DNA of 64,000 nt from Ignavibacteriales bacterium (GTDB lineage Bacteria; Bacteroidota; Ignavibacteria; Ignavibacteriales; Ignavibacteriaceae). The DNA lies in assembly GCA_020061465.1 (NCBI GenBank), contig JAGUYG010000020.1:100734-164733 (forward strand). The letters are read 5' to 3'. The notes under the pieces were generated by a model that was not told where the DNA came from, ran no database searches, and saw only the letters and a program-made list of their open reading frames with translations. A program made the translations under genes and the position numbers. Numbering within the stretch: position 1 is the stretch's first letter; each line of letters opens with the position of its first letter. Positions 18,323 to 27,268 of this stretch are shown in pieces.

Positions 18323-19498
18323 TTAAAAATCAAATTCATCTTGAGCTTTAATTAAGGTTTTGGGACCAATTCCTTTAAGTTTGCTTAGATTATCTATAGT
18401 AATAATCTTTTCAGATACTCTTAATTTTATAATTTCTTTTGCAATATCACGTTTAACTCCCAATAAAGATTCAATTTCATCCAAGGAAGCAGAGTTAATA
18501 TTTATTTTCTGTGAACGAGGTTGGGTTTTACTTATATATTCTATTATATCAGCTAAAACTAAATATAAATGAAATACTGTTTTTGTTGCTTCAAATTGTT
18601 TCAAATTTGCATGAACACCTTTGTTTGAAAGTTTATTTATCTTTTCCAACCAAAATCCTAAATAGTCTATATGGGATTTAGCAAGCTGCTTATTAGAATC
18701 AGAATCAATTGCTTCATCCATGTATGCCCATATTCGGTTTATATAATTATTTTTCCCTAATTCTCTTCCGTCTTTGTTCTTTTTATCAGTTGGTGGATAA
18801 ACAATATCTGCTAATCCTTCGATTAACCTTCTACAAGTGGTCAGAGCTTGCGACCACTCTTCATCTTTCCTACTGTTAACAGATTTGAATGCAAGCATTA
18901 ATTGTTCTGCTAATTCAGGCGCAATGTCTAATAATTTATCATCAACTTTTTCTCTTAATAAATCAAAACTGTTTTTGGGTGTTTCAGAATACTTGAGTTT
19001 GTTATAAATTACAGATGCTTTTTGGTGAGCAGCATTGCGCACAAAATTTAGATGGGATAATAAATTTGATTTATAATATACATTATCATTCCCAACTTTT
19101 TTTCTAACTAAATCAGCATACTTTTCTTCAACAAATCCAATATTAATATAGCCCCCACCAGATTCATTAACTTTTGCATTTATTTCATCTTGGCTTAAAT
19201 GATAGTCAAAACTGAGACCTAAATCTTTAAACTGTCTTTTAAGATCTTCTTTCTCTTTTTCATTTTTCTTGCTTGGATTATTTTGATTTTCAATATGTAT
19301 TTCTAATAATTTTTTAATTACTGTAGTATAGTTACTATCACCAAGTTGGATGGCACACCATTTTTGTAAATCATCGTTTTCAATTAGAAAAGCAACACGA
19401 GATAATTTTTGTATGGCTGATAGAATACTACCTTTCGGATTTTCTAATACTGAAATAATCTCTTCAAGTAATTTTAATAAATCCGCCTTTGTCTTCAT
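18323..19498 (-). CDS. AbiTii-like abortive-infection protein with C-terminal helix-hairpin-helix
   Basis: 391 residues from the ATG at 19498, which has AAGGGA 8 bases upstream; an in-frame ATG at 19543 lies outside the cassette boundary and is rejected. The N-terminal 60 residues (LLKLLEEIISVLENPKGS, LQKWCAIQLGD) resemble the AbiTii domain found in phage-abortive proteins. The middle part (ALTTCRRLIEGLADIVYPP ... NKGVHANL) resembles the helical segment that usually follows AbiTii. The last 60 residues carry two helix-hairpin-helix motifs (INSASLDEIESLLGVKRDIA, LSKLKGIGPKTL), as in ComEA-like DNA-binding domains. It is cassette A of the array. Domain calls are by pattern and moderate in confidence. 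Confidence 0.7.
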   Translation of the reverse strand: MKTKADLLKLLEEIISVLENPKGSILSAIQKLSRVAFLIENDDLQKWCAIQLGDSNYTTVIKKLLEIHIENQNNPSKKNEKEKEDLKRQFKDLGLSFDYHLSQDEINAKVNESGGGYINIGFVEEKYADLVRKKVGNDNVYYKSNLLSHLNFVRNAAHQKASVIYNKLKYSETPKNSFDLLREKVDDKLLDIAPELAEQLMLAFKSVNSRKDEEWSQALTTCRRLIEGLADIVYPPTDKKNKDGRELGKNNYINRIWAYMDEAIDSDSNKQLAKSHIDYLGFWLEKINKLSNKGVHANLKQFEATKTVFHLYLVLADIIEYISKTQPRSQKININSASLDEIESLLGVKRDIAKEIIKLRVSEKIITIDNLSKLKGIGPKTLIKAQDEFDF

Positions 19499-19505
19499 AG
19501 TTTCC

Positions 19506-19518
19506 CTTGAGATATAAC
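19506..19518 (-). other. Start boundary of integron-like cassette A
   Basis: CTTGAGATATAAC here is a perfect inverted copy of GTTATATCTCAAG at 18301-18313 after the gene's stop. On the minus strand it reads GTTATAT, then the ribosome site and the ATG at 19498. This is the G/TT recombination point where cassette A begins. Upstream on the minus strand I see neither attI nor an integrase. Confidence 0.7.
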
Positions 19519-20151
19519 TATTAATTGAGCGAATGAAATCCAAACGTATCAGGAATGTTAGCCGGAAACTTTTTTCCGCCTAATATTCCTCTGTTTTTTG
19601 TGGTTTTTCATCCTAAGTTCTTTTATCTAATTCTTTTATAACAATTTCCTTTAATCCAAGCCGGTAAATTTAACAGATATTTCATTCCGCCTAATAATCT
19701 AGCACTCCGTCCTGGTAATTCTGGCTTGCTCACATTACACCGCAGTAAAAGATTTTATGTAAATAATAAAACTCATCATTCATATCCCTCTTACCAACTT
19801 TACAATGTTTTATCCCCAACTGCCAATAGAAGAGCGGTTTCAACTTAATAAATTTTTTTCTCTTTCGCCACATCTCTTTTTTGTCGGTGTTAAAAAAGTT
19901 TAAAAACCTCCGGGGTTTTCATCGTTTAAGTCGACTCCGCTAACCTCAGCGGTTTCAATGCAAGTATGTGGGTCGAATCTCCGATTCGACAAAACAAATT
20001 ATTAACCGTGAAGGTCTACGGGTGGTCTCACTCTGTTCTCATTTGATTCATTTTACCTTGAAGGCACTCTTTGCCTTTCGTAAATTTCGCTTGAGTTAAA
20101 TCAGTCGCTTACAACAGATTGAAATATTTATAACCGAAAATCGGAAATCGA
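19519..20151. other. Gene-free stretch with palindromic repeats
   Basis: No supported gene. It contains an imperfect hairpin at about 19551-19597 (GGAATGTTAGCCGGAAA against its near complement, followed by a T-run) and a second copy of TTCCGCCTAAT near 19686. It also has an inverted copy of the CCTCCGGGGTTTTCATCG repeat at about 19905-19922 and a small hairpin CCGCTAACCTCAGCGG at about 19936. A GTCGAATCTCCGATTCGAC palindrome sits at about 19972. The promoter of the next gene should lie in the last 100 bases; I cannot place it. Confidence 0.5.
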
Positions 20152-22515
20152 ATGAAAGAAAAGATAGCTGTCTTATTAGTTCTTATTATTTTTAATTCAG
20201 AATTTTATTCTCAAACAATACCGCCCAAAAGAGAATTCAGAGGTGCGTGGGTAGCATCGGTAGTAAACCTCGATTGGCCTTCATCTCCTTTCTTAACAAC
20301 ATCTGCACAGAAGGAACAATTAGTTTCTATTTTCGAAGACTTGAAGAACATGGGTATAAATGCGGTGATTTTTCAGATAAGACCTGAATGCGATGCACTA
20401 TATAACTCATCTTATGAACCGTGGTCGTATTGGCTGACGGGAAGTCAAGGTTCGCCGCCAAATCCGTATTATGATCCGTTAGAATTCGCTGTGGAAGAGG
20501 CACACAAAAGAGGAATGGAATTGCATGCGTGGTTCAATCCATATCGTGCCGTAAGAAGTGTGGGATCGTTTTCAATCTCATCGCAGCATGTAACTTACCA
20601 GCATCCGGATTGGATTTTGGCATTCGGCAATCTTCGAATTTTAAATCCGGGATTACCTCAGGTGCGCGACTATAATACCGCAGTAATAATGGATGTAGTG
20701 CGCAGATATGACATCGACGGTGTTCATTTTGATGACTACTTTTATCCTTATCCTCCGGATCAAATTACAAACGAGGATGCCGTTACTTTTGCCGAATATT
20801 CTCGCGGCTTCACAAATATTGCTGATTGGCGAAGGGATAATGTTAACCAGCAAATCAAGCAAATAAATGACAGCATCATGGCAGTAAAGCCTTATGTGAA
20901 ATTTGGTATCAGTCCATTCGGAATTTGGAGAAATGGAGTTCCGCCGGGGATTATTGGTATGGATGCTTACAGCCAAATTTACGCGGACCCGATTACATGG
21001 CTTCATGATAGGTCGGTTGATTATTTGACTCCACAATTATATTGGAGAATCGGCGGCAGTCAGGATTATTCGAAGCTTATGCCCTGGTGGGCTGATTCAA
21101 CCTATGCAAATGAACGGCACCTTTATACGGGACATATTCTAAATACAAGTTTTTCTACAAGCGAGCTGCCCAATCAGTTAAAGTTAAATAGAAATAATTC
21201 AAAAGTATCAGGCAGCATTTGGTTTCGAGCAGATTTATTGAGAAGTAACACACTAACATTCAGAGATTCTCTCCGACAGAATTATTACAAATACAAAGCA
21301 TTACCGCCTGTTATGGAGTGGAAAGATGTATTACCACCCAACCCACCACTAAACGTTAGGTATGAGAGGTTGGAAGGCAGTGGGATTTCAGCTATAACGT
21401 GGGATCTTCCTCAAACGGCAAGCGACGGCGACAGCGCATTCAGATATGTTGTATATCGGTTCAATCAAATTAATATTCTTCAAGAAGATATTGACGATCC
21501 CAAAAATTTGATAGAAATTGAAAATAAAAGAAATCATGTTCCATTTTCAGAATCGACTGCAAGCGGACCATATTTTTATGTAATTACTTCATTAGATAGA
21601 AATAATAATGAAAGCTTAATTAGTAATGTACTTGAGATTACTCTACCTTCGGTTCCGTTATTAAGTTACCCGATTAGCGGAGCTAACGATGTAACTGATA
21701 CTGTGGTGGTCAAATGGAATTATGCAGAAGGTTCTTCCTCGTATCGATTTCAACTCTCTCCCGATTCAACATTTTCAACATCAATGGAACAAGATGTATC
21801 CGGCATTACCGATACATTCAGGATTGTAACTAATCTGCAGGGACAAAAACTTTATTATTGGAGGATACAATCGAGTAATATTTCGGGCGTCAGCGAGTTT
21901 TCGGATGCATATAATTTTTTTACTGCATTTCCTTCAGCTCCTAATCTAATATCTCCGGCACATGCAACATTAGATGTACCGCTGAATCCTACCTTGAGCT
22001 GGGAAAAATCATACGCTGCAGAAGGTTATCAAATGCAGCTTTCCATCAGCTTAACTTTCAGTTCCGCAACCACACTTCTTGATACGGCAGGTATAGTTGA
22101 TACTTCAATTATGCTTAGTAATCTTACTGCAAATAGAAATCACTTCTGGCGTATAAGAGCAGCAAATCAATTTGGAAGCAGTCCATGGTCTAATACTTTT
22201 GGATTCAGAACAACCTCGGTTGTATCAGTTGAGAAAGAGAATATAATTCCTGAGAGTTTTGCATTAGACCAAAATTATCCGAACCCGTTCAATCCGATTA
22301 CAACAATCGGATTTCAACTGCCAAACCAAGCATACATTACATTAAAAATATACGATGTTTTGGGAAGGGAAGTTGCAACAATTGCCGATGGAGTGTATCC
22401 GGCGGGTCACTATACAATTAATTTTGATGCTTCTGGTTTATCGACCGGCATATATTACTATCGAATGATTGCAGGTGATTTTAATATGGTTAGAAAGATG
22501 ATTATAACGAAGTGA
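20152..22515 (+). CDS. GHL10-family (YddW-like) glycosyl hydrolase with type IX sorting domain
   Basis: A 787-residue secreted enzyme with a signal peptide (to about residue 20, YSQ). It is followed by a family-10-like TIM-barrel hydrolase domain (25-390): REFRGAWVASVVNLDWPS, GINAVIFQIRPECDALY, HAWFNPYRA and DGVHFDDYFYPYP are the landmarks of the GHL10/DUF4015 group, which acts on glycans or peptidoglycan-like polymers. Two fibronectin type III-like modules follow (about 400-690). The C-terminus is a type A sorting domain (NYPNPFNPITTIGFQLP, VLGREVATIADG). Likely exported by the Por system to the cell surface. Substrate not predictable. Confidence 0.88.
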   Translation: MKEKIAVLLVLIIFNSEFYSQTIPPKREFRGAWVASVVNLDWPSSPFLTTSAQKEQLVSIFEDLKNMGINAVIFQIRPECDALYNSSYEPWSYWLTGSQGSPPNPYYDPLEFAVEEAHKRGMELHAWFNPYRAVRSVGSFSISSQHVTYQHPDWILAFGNLRILNPGLPQVRDYNTAVIMDVVRRYDIDGVHFDDYFYPYPPDQITNEDAVTFAEYSRGFTNIADWRRDNVNQQIKQINDSIMAVKPYVKFGISPFGIWRNGVPPGIIGMDAYSQIYADPITWLHDRSVDYLTPQLYWRIGGSQDYSKLMPWWADSTYANERHLYTGHILNTSFSTSELPNQLKLNRNNSKVSGSIWFRADLLRSNTLTFRDSLRQNYYKYKALPPVMEWKDVLPPNPPLNVRYERLEGSGISAITWDLPQTASDGDSAFRYVVYRFNQINILQEDIDDPKNLIEIENKRNHVPFSESTASGPYFYVITSLDRNNNESLISNVLEITLPSVPLLSYPISGANDVTDTVVVKWNYAEGSSSYRFQLSPDSTFSTSMEQDVSGITDTFRIVTNLQGQKLYYWRIQSSNISGVSEFSDAYNFFTAFPSAPNLISPAHATLDVPLNPTLSWEKSYAAEGYQMQLSISLTFSSATTLLDTAGIVDTSIMLSNLTANRNHFWRIRAANQFGSSPWSNTFGFRTTSVVSVEKENIIPESFALDQNYPNPFNPITTIGFQLPNQAYITLKIYDVLGREVATIADGVYPAGHYTINFDASGLSTGIYYYRMIAGDFNMVRKMIITK

Positions 22516-22745
22516 TTTTGACATGGCATAATTGGCAATACAGAATGCCATGTGTTTTATAGCTACGGAGGAGTAGAACATAGATAAATTTCAAAGGTCA
22601 CAATAAAACAATACTTTACTAGAAGCAAAATATTTAATTAGTTAAATAATGCGCACATCAACGCGAAGCAATCTTTATTATTCATTTGCTTTTGCGTAAT
22701 TTGCAATCTAAATAAAAGGTATTATATAATTCTAATGGAGATTTG

Positions 22746-23309
22746 ATGTCGATACTTCAAATTAATGTATATGATGATAAAATATTAAGAAAAAAAACAA
22801 AGCCATTAGTCGATGTGGATTTCGAAACAGTCGAATTCATTCAGAATATGTTTGAAACGATGAGGAAAGCCAGTGGAATAGGTTTAGCCGCAACTCAAGT
22901 TGGTTCTGAAAAATCGTTTTTTATAGTCGATATTTCTTCTATTGAAGGTTATGAAAAACATAAGCCGTTGGTAGCAATAAATCCGCAAATAATAAATAAA
23001 TCAGATGAAACAAAAGTAATAGAGGAAGGATGCCTAAGTTTACCCGGTTTAAGGATGGAAGTAGTAAGACCAGCAGCAATAACGCTGAAGTTTTTTGATA
23101 CAGATTTAAAAGAACATCGGTTGGATGCCGATGAACTTTTAGCCAGAGTAATTCAACATGAATATGACCATCTTGAAGGAATACTATTCTTTGATCACTT
23201 ACCGCCGGACGTGCAGAAAAAAATACGACCCGAACTCAATAAGATTAAAAAGCGAAAAGTTGAAGTCGACTATCCGATTGCCGAATTAGCAGATTATCAG
23301 TTAAAGTAA
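22746..23309 (+). CDS. def: Peptide deformylase
   Basis: Removes the formyl group from the first methionine of new proteins. All three metal/catalytic motifs are present: GIGLAATQ (44-51), EGCLS (94-98, cysteine ligand) and HEYDH (138-142, two histidine ligands and the catalytic glutamate). Length 187 is normal. I chose the ATG at 22746 because GGAG at 22737-22740 fits it; the TTG one codon earlier is too close. It is followed after 12 bases by fmt, the enzyme that adds the formyl group, the usual def-fmt pair. Confidence 0.96.
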   Translation: MSILQINVYDDKILRKKTKPLVDVDFETVEFIQNMFETMRKASGIGLAATQVGSEKSFFIVDISSIEGYEKHKPLVAINPQIINKSDETKVIEEGCLSLPGLRMEVVRPAAITLKFFDTDLKEHRLDADELLARVIQHEYDHLEGILFFDHLPPDVQKKIRPELNKIKKRKVEVDYPIAELADYQLK

Positions 23310-23321
23310 TTCAAAGTTCCG

Positions 23322-24227
23322 ATGATGAAAATTGTTTTTATGGGGACACCCGAATTTGCACTTCCTTCATTAAAAAAATTAGTCGATAGTTCTCACGAAG
23401 TTTTAGCAGTTGTTACCTCACCGGATAAGGAACGGGGGAGAGGACAAAAAATTTCTTATACACCTGTTAAAAGCTTAGCTCTTCAGTATAACCTGCAGGT
23501 TCTTCAGCCTGAAAAATTAAAAGACGAAAACTTTATTTCTTCTCTAAAGAAATTCGAAGCGGATTTGTTTGTTGTAGTCGCGTTTCGAATTTTACCGCCG
23601 GAGGTTTTCACTATTCCTCCAAAAGGATCGTTTAACTTACATGCATCGCTGCTGTCGAAATTCCGCGGTGCCGCACCGATACAGTGGGCTTTGATTAATG
23701 GAGAGAAAGAAACAGGGCTTACTACATTTGCATTAGAGGAAAAAGTAGATACAGGCAGTATTTATCTTCAGGAAAAAATTTCGATAGATGAAGATGATGA
23801 TTATGGTTCTCTTCATGATAAGCTAAGTATGCTTGGAGCCGATTTGGTATTAGAGACGGTAAATCTAATAGAATCCGGTACGTATCAATTAAAGATGCAG
23901 GATAATACTCTTGCTTCACCTGCTCCCAAAATAACTAAGGAGATGTGTAAGATAGATTTTCAAAAATCCGCAGTCGAAATTTATAACTTAGTGCGGGGTT
24001 TATCGCCACATCCTGCTGCTTATTTTGAATACGATGGAAAAGTGATAAAAGTATTTAAAACAGAGATATCTTCGAAAAAAAATCTTTTTCCCGGACAAAT
24101 ATACTCAGATAAAAAAAACTTGATTGTCGGCTGTGGAAATCAAGCCATAAAAATACTTGACCTGCAGCTTGAAGGACGCAAGAGAATGCAGACTGAGGCA
24201 TTTTTACGCGGGTTTAATTTCTCTTAA
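23322..24227 (+). CDS. fmt: Methionyl-tRNA formyltransferase
   Basis: Transfers a formyl group from 10-formyl-THF to initiator Met-tRNA. The N-terminal Rossmann-like domain starts KIVFMGTPEFALPSL. The catalytic region has FNLHASLLSKFRGAAPIQWA (Asn and His, then the SLLxxxRGxxP loop) and the downstream Asp in EKVDTGSI. The C-terminal OB-like domain covers about 205-301 (VRGLSPHPAAYFEYDGK). Length 301 is slightly short but complete. Pairs with def upstream. Confidence 0.96.
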   Translation: MMKIVFMGTPEFALPSLKKLVDSSHEVLAVVTSPDKERGRGQKISYTPVKSLALQYNLQVLQPEKLKDENFISSLKKFEADLFVVVAFRILPPEVFTIPPKGSFNLHASLLSKFRGAAPIQWALINGEKETGLTTFALEEKVDTGSIYLQEKISIDEDDDYGSLHDKLSMLGADLVLETVNLIESGTYQLKMQDNTLASPAPKITKEMCKIDFQKSAVEIYNLVRGLSPHPAAYFEYDGKVIKVFKTEISSKKNLFPGQIYSDKKNLIVGCGNQAIKILDLQLEGRKRMQTEAFLRGFNFS

Positions 24228-24347
24228 AACTCGTTTATATTTCAGCACAAAAATTTTCTGTTCGGGCAGTTTAAGGCTAATTCACTAAAACATTTCATAC
24301 CCGGCGAATAATAATTTAAGATACGATTTACATCGGGAGGAATTTAA

Positions 24348-25718
24348 ATGGACTTTAAGAATAATATTTTAGAAACTATTGGCAATACTCCATTAATAAA
24401 ATTGAATAAGATCAATAGAGGCTTGAAACCTCAGATATTTGCAAAACTTGAGTCTTTCAATCCCGGAGGAAGCGTAAAAGACCGAATCGGTATTTCAATG
24501 CTGGAAGATGCAGAACAAAAAGGAATGATTAAGCCCGGCGGGACCGTGGTTGAAGCAACAAGCGGAAATACAGGAATCGGACTTGCATTAGCGTGTGCAG
24601 TAAAAGGTTATAAATCCATTTTTGTTGTAACAGATAAAGTAAGCTCTGAAAAAATAAACTATCTAAAAGCATTAGGCGGTGATGTAATAGTGGTGCCGAA
24701 TGCTGTGGGACATGATCATCCTGATTATTATATCAACGTTGCAAGAAGAATCAAGAAAGAAACTCTCAATTCAATATTTATGTACCAATATTCAAATCCT
24801 GCCAATCCAGAGATTCACTATAAAACTACAGGACCGGAAATCTGGCAGCAAACAGACGGAAAGATCACTCATTTCGTTTCAGGAATAGGCACGGGCGGCA
24901 CTATCAGCGGAATCGGAAGATATCTTAAAGAAATGAATCCGGCAGTTCAAATTATCGGTGCCGATCCGTATGGATCAATCTTTAAAGCATATAAAGAATT
25001 GGGCGAAGTAACTAGCGGACAGCCGTATTTAGTGGAAGGTATCGGACAGGATTGTCTTCCTGAAAACGTTCATTTTAAGTATATTGATAGAGTAATTAAT
25101 GTATCTGATATGGATTCTTTCCATTATGCCCGACTTCTTTCAAAAGAAGAGGGAATATTTTGCGGCGGCAGCACAGGAACGATTCTTTACTGTGCAATTG
25201 AAATCGCAAAAGAGTTAGATGAAAATGCCGTGATTGTTTTTATTGTAAGCGATACCGGCGAAAGGTATTTAAGCAAATTCCACAGTGAAGAATGGCTGCG
25301 TGAAAAGCGGCTTCTTCCTATTGAAATTAAAACGCTTAAAGATATTTCGAATGCTAAAAGAAACGGAAAAGAAACCGAACTTGTTTTTGTGAATGCTCAA
25401 GACAAGGTTAAAACTGCGGTTGAAATTTTAAATACATCCGGATATTCGCAGCTTCCGGTGATGGATAATGGCACTTCGGTTGGAAGTTTGAGGGAAGCGA
25501 GAATAATGTCGCGTCTGCTAGATAAGCCCGACTTGTTAAATTCAAAAGTGGAAGAAATTATGGCGCCAGCCTTTCCAACTTTGGATGAAAAAACGGAATT
25601 GCCTGTTGTGAGAAAATATCTTGCTGATTCACCCGCTGTTTTAGTAACCGAGTACGGAAGGATAATAGATATAATTACCAGATACGACATAATCGAATAC
25701 ACCAATCCAAATAAATAG
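24348..25718 (+). CDS. Cystathionine beta-synthase (PLP domain plus CBS pair)
   Basis: A fold-type II PLP enzyme of 456 residues that condenses serine (or O-acetylserine) with homocysteine or sulfide. PLP lysine is K44 in [16 protein letters not shown] binds the substrate carboxylate and GIGTGGT the PLP phosphate. After about residue 330 there is a pair of CBS modules ([21 protein letters not shown] ... [19 protein letters not shown]), the architecture of cystathionine beta-synthase rather than plain CysK. It has a GGAGG ribosome site and is followed by a cystathionine gamma-lyase-type gene after 9 bases, together a reverse transsulfuration route from homocysteine to cysteine. Confidence 0.9.
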   Translation: MDFKNNILETIGNTPLIKLNKINRGLKPQIFAKLESFNPGGSVKDRIGISMLEDAEQKGMIKPGGTVVEATSGNTGIGLALACAVKGYKSIFVVTDKVSSEKINYLKALGGDVIVVPNAVGHDHPDYYINVARRIKKETLNSIFMYQYSNPANPEIHYKTTGPEIWQQTDGKITHFVSGIGTGGTISGIGRYLKEMNPAVQIIGADPYGSIFKAYKELGEVTSGQPYLVEGIGQDCLPENVHFKYIDRVINVSDMDSFHYARLLSKEEGIFCGGSTGTILYCAIEIAKELDENAVIVFIVSDTGERYLSKFHSEEWLREKRLLPIEIKTLKDISNAKRNGKETELVFVNAQDKVKTAVEILNTSGYSQLPVMDNGTSVGSLREARIMSRLLDKPDLLNSKVEEIMAPAFPTLDEKTELPVVRKYLADSPAVLVTEYGRIIDIITRYDIIEYTNPNK

Positions 25719-25727
25719 GGAGATAAA

Positions 25728-26861
25728 ATGGGATTCTCTACCGATGCCGTTCACGCCGGACAGATACCTGATGCTGTAACCGGTGCAGTAATCACTCCGA
25801 TCTATCAAACTTCCACTTATGCGCAGGAAGAATTAGGAAAGCACAAAGGTTATGAATATGGAAGAACTCACAACCTTACAAGACAAGCGCTTGAAAAAAA
25901 TATTGCCGTGCTTGAAAAAGGAAAATACGGAATTGCCTTTGCATCGGGACTTGCCGCAACTCAGGCACTGTTAAGTCTGGTAAAAGCAGGCGATCATATA
26001 ATTGCTTCGAATAATGTTTACGGTGGAACATACAGATTGTTCGAACTGATAATGAAAGACTACGGCTTAGATTTTTCATGGGTAGATACAAGTGACCTCT
26101 CGAATATCGAAAAAGCAATTAGAGAAAATACTAAGCTTGTTTTTCTTGAAACTCCAACAAATCCAATGCTGAATTTAACCAACCTAAAAGGAGCAGCGGA
26201 GATTTGTAAAAAAAATAATTTAAACAGCATCGTTGATAATACATTTATGAGTCCCTATTTCCAGAATCCTCTTACATTAGGGTGTGATATAGTTCTTCAC
26301 AGCACAACAAAATATATAAATGGTCACAGCGATGTAATAGGAGGAATAGTTGTTACTAACGACGAAAAAATACATGAACGAATCAGATATATTCAGAATG
26401 CAATAGGTGCGGTTCCTTCGCCTTTTGATTGCTGGCTGGTGCTTCGCTCAACAAAAACTCTTGCTGTTAGAATGGAAAAACATAACCAAAATGCAACAGA
26501 ACTTGCGCGGTTTTTATCAGAATCGGGATTAGCTGAAAAAGTTTATTACCCGGGATTAAAGTCTCATCCGCATCACGAACTTGCCAAAAAACAAATGAGG
26601 GGATTTGGCGGTATGATTTCAGCGGATTTCGGTAGTGTAGAAAAAGCAAAAAAATTGTTGAAGAATGTTAAAGTATTCACCCTTGCCGAGAGTCTCGGCG
26701 GAGTAGAAAGTTTAATCAGTCACCCTGCAAGTATGACGCATGCATCCGTTCCGAAAGAAGATAGAGAAAAAATGGGCTTAACGGACAGCTTAATCAGATT
26801 CTCCGTCGGGATTGAAGATGTTGAAGATTTGATTGCTGATATTGAAAATGCATTAGGGTGA
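25728..26861 (+). CDS. Cystathionine gamma-lyase/gamma-synthase, PLP-dependent
   Basis: A Cys/Met-metabolism fold-type I PLP enzyme of 377 residues. PLP lysine is K195 in HSTTKYINGHSDVIGG, with YEYGRTHNLTRQALE for the phosphate-binding Tyr/Arg and NVYGGTYRLF for the active-site tyrosine loop. The C-terminus SLGGVESLISHPASMTH is diagnostic. Next to cystathionine beta-synthase it most likely cleaves cystathionine to cysteine, but family members also run the synthase direction, and sequence alone does not settle this. Confidence 0.88.
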   Translation: MGFSTDAVHAGQIPDAVTGAVITPIYQTSTYAQEELGKHKGYEYGRTHNLTRQALEKNIAVLEKGKYGIAFASGLAATQALLSLVKAGDHIIASNNVYGGTYRLFELIMKDYGLDFSWVDTSDLSNIEKAIRENTKLVFLETPTNPMLNLTNLKGAAEICKKNNLNSIVDNTFMSPYFQNPLTLGCDIVLHSTTKYINGHSDVIGGIVVTNDEKIHERIRYIQNAIGAVPSPFDCWLVLRSTKTLAVRMEKHNQNATELARFLSESGLAEKVYYPGLKSHPHHELAKKQMRGFGGMISADFGSVEKAKKLLKNVKVFTLAESLGGVESLISHPASMTHASVPKEDREKMGLTDSLIRFSVGIEDVEDLIADIENALG

Positions 26862-27268
26862 GTTTTTAGAAATCTTAATACAAGTTATTTAACCTGCCTG
26901 CAGCATACCTTAAGTATGTAAACAGGCAGGGAAAAAGTCTCCTAAATCTCAGTGTTCTCTTTGTCTTCTCAGTGTAATTCTGTGTAACTTTTTTGTTACA
27001 CTGAGAGCGCAGAGTAGCAGAAAGCTACAAACAATCAGACTGATCCTTCGGAAAAGTAGAACTCATCCCTCAAATAAGTCCTTTCCGAAGTCCTATGGAC
27101 TCTTGGAGAACCCTTTGGGTTGGACATCGGAACGATCCTTCGGAAATTTCTTTGATTAGATTTTATATAAAAATCCTCTCTATATCCGCCTCTATTTCCC
27201 TTCATATTACATCAAATAATGATTAAATTTAATCAGTATTTTTATTCATTTAAATAGAAGGGGCTAAA
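26862..27268. other. Gene-free stretch with repeats between transsulfuration genes
   Basis: No gene seen. An inverted repeat at 26893-26930 (CCTGCCTG ... CAGGCAGG, inner ATACCTTAAGTAT) follows the upstream gene. A degenerate stretch rich in CTCAGTGT copies spans 26940-27010. GATCCTTCGGAAA occurs twice (27042-27054 and 27134-27146) with an inverted partial copy between. I looked for a SAM riboswitch and did not find its conserved core. Confidence 0.45.

Noticed and set aside
19519..19700. attI site or a third attC upstream of cassette A
   Set aside because: A hairpin is present but no R/L box order or GTTRRRY site fits, and no integrase gene is in the window.
26862..27268. SAM or other riboswitch ahead of the methionine-lyase-like gene
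   Set aside because: The conserved SAM riboswitch core was not found; the stretch holds only repeats.
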